Shown: piece by piece, positions 25,311 to 33,344 of the stretch
Layout: the number at the start of each line of letters is the position of its first letter
How positions within the stretch are numbered: position 1 is the stretch's first letter
Assembly (NCBI GenBank): GCA_963756525.1
Contig: CAVWNR010000006.1
Span: 186,001 to 250,000, forward strand
Direction: 5' to 3'
From: CAVWNR01 sp963756525
GTDB taxonomy: Bacteria; Actinomycetota; Actinomycetes; Mycobacteriales; Jatrophihabitantaceae
Length of the DNA stretch: 64,000 nucleotides
Translations under genes and position numbers: made by a program
Notes under the pieces: model-generated
Seen by the model: the letters and a program-made list of their open reading frames with translations, nothing else
Told to the model about the DNA's origin: nothing
Databases searched by the model: none

Positions 25311-25607
25311 TGACCAAGCTGTTGCTCCCCGGGCGCGCTGCGGCCGCTGGCCGGCGGCGCGCACGTGGTCGAGATCGTCGGCGGTGGCACGCTCACCGAT
25401 CTGCTGGACGCGCTCGCCGCCGAGCATCCGGCGCTGGCCCGGCGGATCCGCGACGAGCAGGGCGAGCTACGCCGTTACGTCAACGTCTACGTCGACGGTG
25501 CGGACGTGCGCACGTCCGGCGGGCTGGCGACGACCGTGCCCGCCGCCGCCGAGGTGCTCGTCCTCCCGTCCGTGGCCGGGGGCGCACCGCTCACGCAGCG
25601 GAGCTGA
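25310..25607 (+). pseudogene. Frameshifted MoaD/ThiS-like ubiquitin-fold protein
   Basis: MTKLLLPG is read from the ATG, then one extra G in CCCCGGG near 25330 puts the remainder in another frame: ALRPLAGGAHVVEIVGGG, TLTDLLDALAAEHPALARR, RRYVNVYVDGADVRTSGGLA and EVLVLPSVAGG. The second part is a standard MoaD-family beta-grasp domain with the NVYV and LPSVAGG blocks; the family end is a Gly-Gly, here followed by APLTQRS. A start in the second frame (GTG 25365) would lose the first strand. It overlaps the decayed propeller gene by one base and its 3' end overlaps the opposing hydrolase. A sequencing error cannot be excluded for this single base. Confidence 0.75.
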
Positions 25608-26424
25608 ACGCCGGCAGGTAGCCGTCGGTCTGCCCCTCCGCGGTGGGGTGGTACGACTCGTCCAGGTCGAGCAGGTCGACCGAGTGCAGCCACTTGTCCC
25701 AGTCGCAGATCTCGTGCCCGCTGGCGAACGACGCCCGCACGTCGGCGTAGGAGAAGCCGTGCCCGCCAGCCGCCGCCTGGATGACCGAGTCCAGCACGTC
25801 GGCGCCCTCGTTGATCTTCGCCCGGGACGTGCCGGAGAGCCCGGGGCAGTACCACGCGGACAGGTCGTAGAAGCGTGGATAGCCGAGCACCACGACGTGC
25901 GCGTTCGGCGCGTGGGCGCGGATCTCCGTGTAGAGCGTTCCCAGCCAGCCGGGCAGCTGCGTCCGGGCGACGTTCTCCGCGGCGTTGATCTCGTCCACGC
26001 ACCGCGTCGTCCCGTGCAGGTTGCAGTCCTCCATGACCGTGGCGAAGCCGAGGTCGTTCCCGCCGATCGTGATGCTGACCAGGGTCGTCGAGTCGGAGAG
26101 CGCGCCGAGCTGGTTGGCGCGCACGTCGGTGGTCTTCGCGCCGGAGCAGGCGACGAAGGCGAACGACGCAGGGGAATGCGCCCGGGCCCAGAGGTACGGG
26201 TACGCCTTGGAGCTGCGCTCGCAGCTGGCGCTGCCCGAGAGGTAGCTCCCCGCGCCGACGCCGGACGAGTAGGAGTCGCCGAGCGCGGCGTAGCGCAGCG
26301 GCAGCCCTTGGATCGTGGCGGCGCCGCCGACAGGCGCGGCGAACCAGACCGCGGCTGCCGCGATGGCGGCGACCGCGGCCACTGCCGCGACGATCCGAGC
26401 GCGCAACTTCAGCGTTGCGGACAC
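25591..26424 (-). CDS. Secreted SGNH/GDSL hydrolase (lipase/esterase)
   Basis: 277 residues. A Sec signal peptide is clear (RAR, then about 25 Ala/Val residues, with likely cleavage after GGAA near residue 36). The SGNH family blocks are present: GDSYSSG with Ser51, GGND in ITIGGNDLG, and DESYHPTAEGQ with the Asp-x-x-His pair. Six cysteines (SCERS, ACSG, DCN, RCVD, YCPG, ICDWD) could form three disulfides as in Streptomyces SGNH lipases. GTG is chosen because AGGAGG lies six bases upstream; an ATG 42 bp further up lacks a ribosome site. It likely cleaves short acyl esters outside the cell. It is divergent from the desaturase gene. Confidence 0.9.
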   Translation of the reverse strand: MSATLKLRARIVAAVAAVAAIAAAAVWFAAPVGGAATIQGLPLRYAALGDSYSSGVGAGSYLSGSASCERSSKAYPYLWARAHSPASFAFVACSGAKTTDVRANQLGALSDSTTLVSITIGGNDLGFATVMEDCNLHGTTRCVDEINAAENVARTQLPGWLGTLYTEIRAHAPNAHVVVLGYPRFYDLSAWYCPGLSGTSRAKINEGADVLDSVIQAAAGGHGFSYADVRASFASGHEICDWDKWLHSVDLLDLDESYHPTAEGQTDGYLPAFSSAA

Positions 26425-26540
26425 CGCGCACCTCCTGCTGGCAACCGTCGCAGCCCGATACTGCATCCGTACCAGGCCAGCGGCCCGCTGGGAAGTCCGG
26501 CCCGGGCTGTGGCTAGGCGCAGTGGGTACTCTCGGAAGCC

Positions 26541-27482
26541 GTGGCGATCGGCGCGGACGGGGACGGCATGGGCAGGCTGCTGCACGAGTTGGAGCCCGTC
26601 GTGGCAGCCAATCTCGAGCGGCATCTCGGGCTGGCCAAGGAGTGGATGCCGCACGACTACGTGCCGTGGAGCCGCGGCCGCGACTTCGCGTTCCTCGGCG
26701 GCGAGGACTGGGCGCCCGAGGACTCCCCGCTGGACCCGGTCGCCCGGACGGCGCTGGTCGTGAACCTGCTGACGGAAGACAACCTGCCTTCCTACCACCG
26801 CGAGATCGCGACCCGGTTCGGCCGCGAAGGCGCCTGGGGCGAGTGGGTCGGCCGCTGGACGGCCGAGGAGGCACGGCACGCGATCGCGATCCGCGACTAT
26901 CTCGTGGTCACGAGGGGCGTCGATCCGGTCGAGCTGGAGCGGCTGCGGATGCTGCACATGAGTGCGGGTTACGACTCCGGCGACAAGTCGGTGCTGCAGG
27001 CGATCGCATATGTGTCCCTCCAGGAGCTCGCCACCCGCATCTCGCACCGCAACACCGGCCGGATCACCGGCTGCCAGGTGGCCGAGCAGCTGCTGGCGCG
27101 GGTGTCGACCGACGAGAACCTGCACATGGTCTTCTACCGCAACATCGTGGCCGCAGCCTTCGACGCGGCTCCCGACGAGACGATGCAGGCGGTGCGCGAC
27201 GAGGTAGCGGGCTTCGAGATGCCGGGTGCGGGCATGCCCGACTTCACCCGCAATTCGGTCGCGATCGCCAAGGCGGGCATCTACGACCTGCGGCTGCACT
27301 ACGACGAGGTCGTGATGCCGGTGCTGCGCTTCTGGCGGGTCTTCGACCGGACCGACCTCGGCGCCGCCGGCGATCAGGCGCGCGAGGATCTGGCGAAATT
27401 CCTCGCCGAGCTCGACGCCCAGGCCACCCGCTTCGTCGAGCAGCGCGAGCGGTTGCGCGCCCGTATTTCGGCGCGTGCCTGA
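26541..27482 (+). CDS. Acyl-[ACP] desaturase (ferritin-like, DesA type)
   Basis: 313 residues of the soluble diiron stearoyl-ACP desaturase family, like mycobacterial DesA1/DesA2, which put a double bond into ACP-bound fatty chains for membrane or mycolic-type lipids. The two carboxylate motifs are EEARH (109-113) and DENLH (about 195-199), with single Glu in LLTEDNLPSYH. Length equals DesA proteins. GTG is used here, with TACTCT at 26527-26532 as a possible -10; ATG nine codons later (26568) is an alternative. In mycobacteria desA genes are not next to mtrA, so this is a local arrangement. Confidence 0.92.
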   Translation: MAIGADGDGMGRLLHELEPVVAANLERHLGLAKEWMPHDYVPWSRGRDFAFLGGEDWAPEDSPLDPVARTALVVNLLTEDNLPSYHREIATRFGREGAWGEWVGRWTAEEARHAIAIRDYLVVTRGVDPVELERLRMLHMSAGYDSGDKSVLQAIAYVSLQELATRISHRNTGRITGCQVAEQLLARVSTDENLHMVFYRNIVAAAFDAAPDETMQAVRDEVAGFEMPGAGMPDFTRNSVAIAKAGIYDLRLHYDEVVMPVLRFWRVFDRTDLGAAGDQAREDLAKFLAELDAQATRFVEQRERLRARISARA

Positions 27483-27529
27483 CTGCCGGCTTGCTGCGCG
27501 GCACCCGCCGGTGATGCCACGATGAACGC

Positions 27530-28219
27530 ATGAAGCCACGCGTCCTGGTAGTCGACGACGACTCAGCCCTGGCGGAGATGCTCGGCATCGTGCTGCGCTC
27601 CGACGGCTTCGAGCCGGCGTTCGTCGCGGATGGCAACCGAGCCTTGCCGGCCTTCCGCGAGACCAAGCCGGACGTCGTGCTGCTCGACCTGATGCTGCCG
27701 GGCATGTCGGGACTGGACGTGTGCCGCGCGATCCGTGCCGAGAGCGGCACGCCGATCATCATGCTGACTGCCAAGAGCGACACCGTCGACGTCGTCCTCG
27801 GCCTCGAGTCGGGCGCCGACGACTACGTCGTCAAGCCGTTCAAGCCGAAGGAACTGGTGGCGCGGATGCGCGCCCGGCTGCGCCACCACGAGGACCTGGC
27901 CAGTGAGACGTTGACGATCGGGCCGCCGGACTCGCCGGTCAGCATCGACGTCCCCGCCCACCAGGTCACTCGCAACGGCACCGCGATCGCCCTCACCCCG
28001 CTCGAGTTCGACCTGCTGGTGGCGCTGGCCCGCAAGCCGCGGCAGGTCTTTACGCGCGAGGTGCTGCTCGAACAGGTCTGGGGTTATCGGCACGCGGCGG
28101 ACACCCGGCTCGTTAACGTGCACGTGCAGCGGCTGCGGTCGAAGGTCGAGCGGGATCCGGAGCGTCCCGAGGTGGTGCTCACCGTGCGCGGCGTGGGGTA
28201 CAAAGCCGGGCCCCCGTGA
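27530..28219 (+). CDS. mtrA: DNA-binding response regulator MtrA
   Basis: 229 residues, OmpR/PhoB type. The receiver domain (1-118) has Asp10 and Asp11, the phosphoacceptor Asp53 (LLDLMLPG), Thr/Lys of the switch (LTAKSDTV; Lys103 region DYVVKPFKPKE), and the winged-helix domain (about 130-227) ends RVHVQRLRSKVE-like with VRGVGYKAG. MtrA is the essential actinobacterial regulator of cell-wall hydrolases, division and replication genes and is phosphorylated by MtrB. Order mtrA-mtrB-lpqB is conserved. An ATG 8 nt upstream opens a three-codon frame ending in ATGA over the true start. The GTGA at its stop starts a micro-ORF leading to mtrB. Confidence 0.96.
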   Translation: MKPRVLVVDDDSALAEMLGIVLRSDGFEPAFVADGNRALPAFRETKPDVVLLDLMLPGMSGLDVCRAIRAESGTPIIMLTAKSDTVDVVLGLESGADDYVVKPFKPKELVARMRARLRHHEDLASETLTIGPPDSPVSIDVPAHQVTRNGTAIALTPLEFDLLVALARKPRQVFTREVLLEQVWGYRHAADTRLVNVHVQRLRSKVERDPERPEVVLTVRGVGYKAGPP

Positions 28220-28260
28220 TCGCCAGACGACGGTGCCTTCGCCGCGGGTGGGCCGCATGA
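28216..28260 (+). promoter_or_regulatory. 14-codon micro-ORF bridging mtrA and mtrB
   Basis: GTG overlaps the mtrA stop (GTGA); the frame reads VIARRRCLRRGWAA and ends in TGA overlapping the mtrB ATG (ATGA). Starts are 41 nt apart. It would keep ribosomes engaged across the gap and supports ATG 28257 as the mtrB start. Confidence 0.45.
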
Positions 28261-29963
28261 CGGCGTACCCGCAGTCCGCCATCCCCGGCGCGGACGTGCC
28301 CGGCGGCGACGCGGCGCAGGACGACCCGGCCCGAGACCGTCCGGCCGCCGCGGCTGCGCGCCGCGGCCAGCGCGCCGCCGTCGCCGGTTGGCAGGTGGTT
28401 CGCGGGCGAGCCGTGCGCAGCTGCCGGACCGCCGTGCGGGCCTGGCAGCACTCCCTGCAATTGCGGGTGGGCGCCACCACGCTCGTCGTGACGTCGGTGA
28501 TGGTCCTCTTGATCGGCACCTTCCTCGTCAGCGAGATCAGCAGCGGCATCTTGCGCGCCAAGCGCGACGCCGCGGTCGCCCAGGCCAAGATCGGTCTGGA
28601 CACCGCCCGCAGCGTGCTCGCCGGCGTGAACCTCGGTGACATCTCCGGGCAGCGGGCCGCGATCGACAACATCAAGACCGAGCTCGCCGGTGCGGGCAGC
28701 GAGGCGGGCCTGTTCGAGATCACCATCCTGTCCAGCGCCAACCCGGCGCAGCAGGGCGCCGGCGCCGGGACGGCGATCCCCGGGGGCCTGCGCCACCTGG
28801 TCCGCAGCGGCGACCTGGCCGTGCAGTACTCGCCGATCGTGCTCGCAGACGGCGTCACCACCGTCAAGGGGCTCATCGTCGGCGAGCCGGTGCCGGCGCA
28901 GGGCGGCACGTTCGAGCTGTACTACCTGTTCCCGCTCACCGCGGAGGAGGACACGATCAGCCTGGTGCAGCGCACCGTGCTGCTCGCGAGCCTCGGCCTG
29001 GTGCTGTTCGTCGTGCTGATCACCAGCCTGGTCACCCGGCAGGTGGTGCGCCCGGTGCGGGTGGCCGCCGAGACGGCCGCCCGGCTGGCCGGAGGCGACC
29101 TCTCCCAGCGCATCCGCGTCAGCGGCACGGACGACATCGCCCGGCTGGGCCAGTCCTTCAACGACATGGCCGGCAGCCTGCAGCGCCAGATCCGCCGGCT
29201 GCAGGAGCTGTCGAGCCTGCAGCGGCGCTTCACCAGCGACGTCTCGCACGAGCTGCGGACGCCGCTCACCACGATCCGAATGGCGGGGGAGCTGCTGCAC
29301 TCGCAGCGCGACCAGCTGCCGCCGGAGCTGGCCCGGTCGGTGGAGCTGCTGCAGGCCGAGCTGGACCGGTTCGAGTCCCTGCTCGGCGACCTGCTCGAGA
29401 TCTCCCGCTACGACGCGGGCGTCGCCCGGCTCGAGATCGAGCTCGCCGACCTGCGCTCGATCGTGGCGAACGCGGTGGACTCCAGCCGGGTGCTGGCCGA
29501 GCGGCACGGCAGTGAGCTGGTAGTGAACGTCCCGCCCGAGCCGGTCACCGTCGAGGTCGACGCCCGCCGCATCGAGCGGATCCTGCGCAACCTGCTCGGT
29601 AACGCGCTCGACCACGGCGAGGGGCGGCCGGTCGTGGTGACGATCGGCGCGGACGAGAACGCCGCGGCCGTCACCGTCCGCGACCACGGCGTGGGCCTGC
29701 GGCCCGGAGACACCTCGCGGGTGTTCCTGCGGTTCTGGCGCGGGGACGCCTCCCGCAGCCGGCTCACCGGCGGCACCGGCCTGGGTCTGTCCATCAGCCT
29801 GGAGGACGCGCGCCTGCATGGTGGCTGGCTGCAGGCGTGGGGCGAGCGGGGACTCGGCGCGCAGTTCCGGCTCACGTTGCCCCGCGACGCCGGCGGCACG
29901 CTGGTTGCGTCGCCGCTGCCGTTGGAGCCGGAGGCGCTCATCAACCTGCAGGCGGCCACGTGA
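28257..29963 (+). CDS. mtrB: Sensor histidine kinase MtrB
   Basis: 568 residues. An Ala/Pro/Arg-rich cytoplasmic N-tail, one membrane segment (about 75-98), an extracytoplasmic sensor of about 150 residues, a second membrane segment (about 245-265), HAMP (265-320, VVRPVRVAAETAARLAGGDL), HisKA with His331 in VSHELRTPL, and HATPase_c with N box NLLGNALDHGEG, DHGVGL and GGTGLGLSI. It phosphorylates MtrA and in mycobacteria localises to septa, with LpqB modulating it. ATG is preferred over two upstream GTGs because GGGTGGG precedes it and the bridging micro-ORF stops there. Its stop overlaps lpqB (GTGA). Confidence 0.95.
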   Translation: MTAYPQSAIPGADVPGGDAAQDDPARDRPAAAAARRGQRAAVAGWQVVRGRAVRSCRTAVRAWQHSLQLRVGATTLVVTSVMVLLIGTFLVSEISSGILRAKRDAAVAQAKIGLDTARSVLAGVNLGDISGQRAAIDNIKTELAGAGSEAGLFEITILSSANPAQQGAGAGTAIPGGLRHLVRSGDLAVQYSPIVLADGVTTVKGLIVGEPVPAQGGTFELYYLFPLTAEEDTISLVQRTVLLASLGLVLFVVLITSLVTRQVVRPVRVAAETAARLAGGDLSQRIRVSGTDDIARLGQSFNDMAGSLQRQIRRLQELSSLQRRFTSDVSHELRTPLTTIRMAGELLHSQRDQLPPELARSVELLQAELDRFESLLGDLLEISRYDAGVARLEIELADLRSIVANAVDSSRVLAERHGSELVVNVPPEPVTVEVDARRIERILRNLLGNALDHGEGRPVVVTIGADENAAAVTVRDHGVGLRPGDTSRVFLRFWRGDASRSRLTGGTGLGLSISLEDARLHGGWLQAWGERGLGAQFRLTLPRDAGGTLVASPLPLEPEALINLQAAT

Positions 29964-31747
29964 GCGTTCTCGCCCGCCGGCGTTGGCGCGCCGGAGCGCT
30001 CGTCGCCGCCGCAGCCCTGGTGACTGCGGGCTGCTCCGGTGTGCCGTCGTCGTCGTCCCCGCAAGTGATCAAGGCTCTCGGGCCCGCCCAGCAGCCGGCG
30101 GCGTCGATGATCACACCTCAGCCGGGCGTGGATCCCGCCGTCATCGTCAGCCAGTTCCTCGAGGCGAACATCAGCACCCAGGACGACCGGCATCAGGCCG
30201 CTCGGCAGTTCCTGACGCCCGCAGCGAACCCCCGCTGGTCCGACGGCACGGTCTCGATCGTCAGCTCCTATTCGGTGCAGACCGGCGACGGGCACACCGG
30301 CGTGGTCACCGTGAACGCCACCAAGCTGGGCTCGCTGGCCCCTAACGGCATCTACTCCCCGGTGCTGCAAGGCGACGGCACCGGCCAGGACCCGGCTCCG
30401 CTCAGCTACGGCATGAAGCGGGTGAACGGGCAGTGGCGCATCGACCAGCCGCCGCAGGGCGTCGTGGTGCCCGCATCCGACGTGACCAACAGCCTGGCCA
30501 GCCCCTACCAGCTGCACCCGCTCTACTTCCTCGACCTCACCGGCAAGCGGCTGGTCGCGGATCCGCGTTACACCTCGCTCACCGCGCCGACCGCCGGGCA
30601 GTCGCTGGCCAACTGGCTGCTGACCGAGCTGATCGCCGGCCCGCGCCCCGAGCTCGCCACGGCGGTGCTTGCCCTGCCGGACCAGGTCAACCTCAAGTCG
30701 ACCACCGTCGCGGTGTCGGGCGGGATCACGTCGATCGAGGTGCCCGGCAGCAGCGGGCTGGACGCCGACACGCTGCGCCGGCTGGCTGCGCAGTTCGCCT
30801 ACACGTTCCAGCAGGACGGCCAGGCCAGCCCGGTGCAGATCACCGACGGCGGCCGGCCGGTCTCCGTGCCGGGGATCGGGGCGCAGTTCACCTCCGACGA
30901 CTTCGGCGCGTACTTCACCCCGCCCAGCGGCGCGGTCACCAGCGCCCAGTCGCCGGTGTACCTCAACGGCGACGGCCTGGTGACCCAGGCGAGCCGCCAG
31001 CCGCTGCCCGGCCCGCTCGGTACCCATCCGTACCACCTGGACTCGATCGCGCTCGCCCAGTACCCCCCGTCGACCGGCTACCTTGCCGCCGGCACGGTTG
31101 GCCGGCTGGCCCATGGCCGCCTGCTCATCGGCAGCGCGCAGGCCGGCCTGCACGATGCCGGGATCCCGCCCGGCCAGCTCAGCCGCCCGGCCTGGGCGCC
31201 GGACCAGCCAGAGGTCTGGATCGGCGACGGCGCGACCGTGCTGCGCGTGCCGGTGAGCGGCCGGCCCAGCCAGGTCCCGCTGACCATGCCGACCGCGTCG
31301 GTGGCGCGCATCCGCGCGGTGCGGTTCAGCCCGGACGGGGTGCGGCTCGCCGTCGTGATCCAGGGCGCCGACGGCACTGCGCAGGCGTACGTGGGCACCG
31401 TCGAGCGCAGCGGGGGCGTCCCGCGGGTCGACAACCTGGTGCCGATCACGCCGTTCAACGTCGACGTGGCCGACGTCGACTGGTACGACGACACAGCGCT
31501 CTACGTCGCGGGCCACGCGGCGGGCGGCTACGAGGTCTGGCGTGTCCTCGACGACGGTTCTGCCTGGACGGACGCCGGTAGCCTGCCGGCGGAGCCGGAG
31601 GCGATCACCTGCGCTCCCGGCGTCGTGGTGCCCTGGGTGTCGGCGAACGGTGTGCTCTACACGCCCGGGGCGGCCAACGTGTGGGTGAGCCCGTTCGTGC
31701 CGACCGACGTCGCGGTACCCGGGACCAGCCCGGACTACGTGGAATAG
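29960..31747 (+). CDS. lpqB: Lipoprotein LpqB
   Basis: 595 residues. Signal peptide with lipobox LVTAGC puts the lipidated Cys at residue 25. A GerMN-like domain (about 190-320, with KLVADPRYTSLTAP and NWLLTELIAGP) is followed by an LpqB-type beta-propeller (about 330-595). In mycobacteria LpqB binds the MtrB sensor domain outside the membrane and affects MtrA phosphorylation. The GTG start overlaps the mtrB stop as GTGA, so all three are translationally linked. Length and domain order are normal. Confidence 0.95.
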   Translation: MSVLARRRWRAGALVAAAALVTAGCSGVPSSSSPQVIKALGPAQQPAASMITPQPGVDPAVIVSQFLEANISTQDDRHQAARQFLTPAANPRWSDGTVSIVSSYSVQTGDGHTGVVTVNATKLGSLAPNGIYSPVLQGDGTGQDPAPLSYGMKRVNGQWRIDQPPQGVVVPASDVTNSLASPYQLHPLYFLDLTGKRLVADPRYTSLTAPTAGQSLANWLLTELIAGPRPELATAVLALPDQVNLKSTTVAVSGGITSIEVPGSSGLDADTLRRLAAQFAYTFQQDGQASPVQITDGGRPVSVPGIGAQFTSDDFGAYFTPPSGAVTSAQSPVYLNGDGLVTQASRQPLPGPLGTHPYHLDSIALAQYPPSTGYLAAGTVGRLAHGRLLIGSAQAGLHDAGIPPGQLSRPAWAPDQPEVWIGDGATVLRVPVSGRPSQVPLTMPTASVARIRAVRFSPDGVRLAVVIQGADGTAQAYVGTVERSGGVPRVDNLVPITPFNVDVADVDWYDDTALYVAGHAAGGYEVWRVLDDGSAWTDAGSLPAEPEAITCAPGVVVPWVSANGVLYTPGAANVWVSPFVPTDVAVPGTSPDYVE

Positions 31748-31762
31748 ACCCGGCTCGGCCGG

Positions 31763-31791
31763 CTGTCCACAGCCGAGTGCGGCCGTCCACA
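31763..31791 (+). promoter_or_regulatory. Pair of DnaA-box-like sequences
   Basis: CTGTCCACA (31763-31771) and CCGTCCACA (31783-31791) in direct orientation, 20 bp apart, fit the relaxed actinobacterial DnaA-box pattern (consensus TTGTCCACA) with one or two departures. They lie in the 95-bp gap between lpqB and comF. Binding is inference. Confidence 0.35.
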
Positions 31792-31842
31792 GATCGGCCG
31801 GTCGGCTTGCGGCCGGCTGGCTGCCTCGGCGAGCGTGGACGG

Positions 31843-32472
31843 GTGCTCGCCGATCTGGTCGAACTTGTGCTTCCCCGGGCGTGTGCCGGCTGCGGGGTGG
31901 CCGGCACGCTGCTCTGCCGCCGGTGCGCGCGCGCTCGGCCGGTTGCGGTTGCGGCGCGCCCGCCGACTCGGGCGGCGGGGCGCTACGAAGGTGGCCTGCG
32001 CACGGCGATCCTCGCCTACAAGGAACGCGGCCGGCGCGAGCTCGCCGCACCGCTCGGCGAGCTGCTCGCCGAGCCGGTGCGTGAACTGCTGGGGCTGCTC
32101 GGGGTGCCGTCTTGTGGCGTCGTGCTCGTCCCGGTGCCCTCCGCGCGCTCGGCCGCGCGGGCCCGTGGTGGCGACCACGTGCTCCGGCTGGCCCGGATGA
32201 CCGCGGGCCGGACGAACCTGTCGGTGGCCCGGGCGCTGCGGCTCGATCGGCGGGTCCGCGACTCGGCCGGCCTCGCCGGTGCCGCGCGGGTGGCCAACCT
32301 GGCCGGCGCGATGTCGGCCCACGGCCCGCCCAGCGAGATGGCGGCGTTGCTGGTCGACGACGTGGTGACTACCGGCGCGACCTTCACCGAGGCGGACCGA
32401 GCGCTGCGCGCCGCGGGCTGGCCGGTGCTCGGGGCCGCTGCGGTCGCCGCCACCCCGCGGCGCGGCCAGTGA
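31843..32472 (+). CDS. comF: ComF-family phosphoribosyltransferase-like protein
   Basis: 209 residues. A zinc-finger-like N-terminus has Cys14, Cys17, Cys25 and Cys28 (CAGCG then CRRC), followed by the ComF core AYKERGRRELAAPLGELLA and VPVPSARSAARARGGDH, and the phosphoribosyltransferase PRPP loop LLVDDVVTTGAT. In Bacillus ComF takes part in DNA uptake; in non-competent actinobacteria its role is unclear. The gene stands between lpqB and hpf as in mycobacteria. GTG is the only start that leaves the cysteine cluster intact and short; ribosome site is weak. Confidence 0.87.
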   Translation: MLADLVELVLPRACAGCGVAGTLLCRRCARARPVAVAARPPTRAAGRYEGGLRTAILAYKERGRRELAAPLGELLAEPVRELLGLLGVPSCGVVLVPVPSARSAARARGGDHVLRLARMTAGRTNLSVARALRLDRRVRDSAGLAGAARVANLAGAMSAHGPPSEMAALLVDDVVTTGATFTEADRALRAAGWPVLGAAAVAATPRRGQ

Positions 32473-32666
32473 GCCCGCTGGGTAGCGCGCCAGCGCTTGA
32501 TGTGCAGCTCGCACCGGGCCTCTGACACATCTAGGCACACAGGGCTGCGCGGGTCTAGCGTGGGATCGACCTGACCGAGTAGGCGCCCGACGGCTACCCG
32601 GAGCGCGGTCACACTGGCCATCGTGCCGGCGCCGGCCACGCCGTCGCGAGTAGTGGTGGAGGCCAT

Positions 32667-33275
32667 ATGGGCACTGCCGTTAGCCGCATGGAGGTTGTGG
32701 TTCGGGGGCGCAACGTCGAGATTCCAGACCACTTCCGCCAGCACGTGACGGAGAAGCTCGCCAGGGTCGAGCGGTACGACCACAAGATCATCCGAGCGGA
32801 CGTGGAACTGCACCACGAGCGCAACCGTCGCCAGAACGGCAAATGTCAGCACGTCGAGATCACCTGTCGCACCCGCGGGCCGGTCGTGCGCAGCGAGGCG
32901 TGTGCGGCCGACTTCTACAAGGCGCTGGAGATCGCGACCGAGCGCCTCGAGCGGCGCCTCCGGCAGGCAGCCGACCGCCGACGCGTCCACCACGGGCGCC
33001 GCACGCCGAAGTCAGTCGCCGTGGCGACCGCGGATCTCGCCGATGGGCCGGTGACCTCGGGCGAGCTCGCCGAGCAGGAGGTGCCCGACGACGGTCCCGG
33101 GCAGATCGTGCGGGTGAAGGAGCATCCGGCCAAGCCGATGACGGTCGACCAGGCGCTGTTCGAGATGGAGCTCGTCGGGCACGACTTCTATCTGTTCTCC
33201 GACGTCGACACCGGCCGGCCGAGCGTCGTGTATCGCCGCCACGCCTTCGACTACGGCCTGATCCGGCTCATCTGA
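32667..33275 (+). CDS. hpf: Ribosome hibernation promoting factor, long form (HPF/RaiA)
   Basis: 202 residues. The N-terminal RaiA fold (about 8-108; VVVRGRNVEIPDHFRQHVTE, later KALEIATERLERRLRQAADR) binds the 30S subunit; the C-terminal domain (about 145-202; KPMTVDQALFEMELVGHDFY, RRHAFDYGLIRL) dimerises and joins 70S into 100S ribosomes. Two-domain long HPF is standard in actinobacteria and is induced in stationary phase or hypoxia. ATG with GTGGAGG seven bases upstream is used; ATG 32688 is possible. The 194-bp upstream gap holds no promoter I could assign confidently. Confidence 0.95.
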   Translation: MGTAVSRMEVVVRGRNVEIPDHFRQHVTEKLARVERYDHKIIRADVELHHERNRRQNGKCQHVEITCRTRGPVVRSEACAADFYKALEIATERLERRLRQAADRRRVHHGRRTPKSVAVATADLADGPVTSGELAEQEVPDDGPGQIVRVKEHPAKPMTVDQALFEMELVGHDFYLFSDVDTGRPSVVYRRHAFDYGLIRLI

Positions 33276-33297
33276 CCCGCGGTGCAACTCGCCCGCG

Positions 33298-33336
33298 GCG
33301 CGGCGCCGCGCGGACTTCTTCGCGCAAGCGCTCATC
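33298..33336. repeat. Palindrome and stray copy of the secA-flanking repeat
   Basis: GCGCGGCGCCGCGC (33298-33311) is a perfect 14-bp palindrome placed between two convergent genes and may help terminate. CTTCGCGCAAGCGCTCATC (33318-33336) matches 18 of 19 bases of the end of the repeat unit downstream of secA (37481-37499), so it is a separate partial copy. Confidence 0.6.
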
Positions 33337-33344
33337 AGGTGTGG

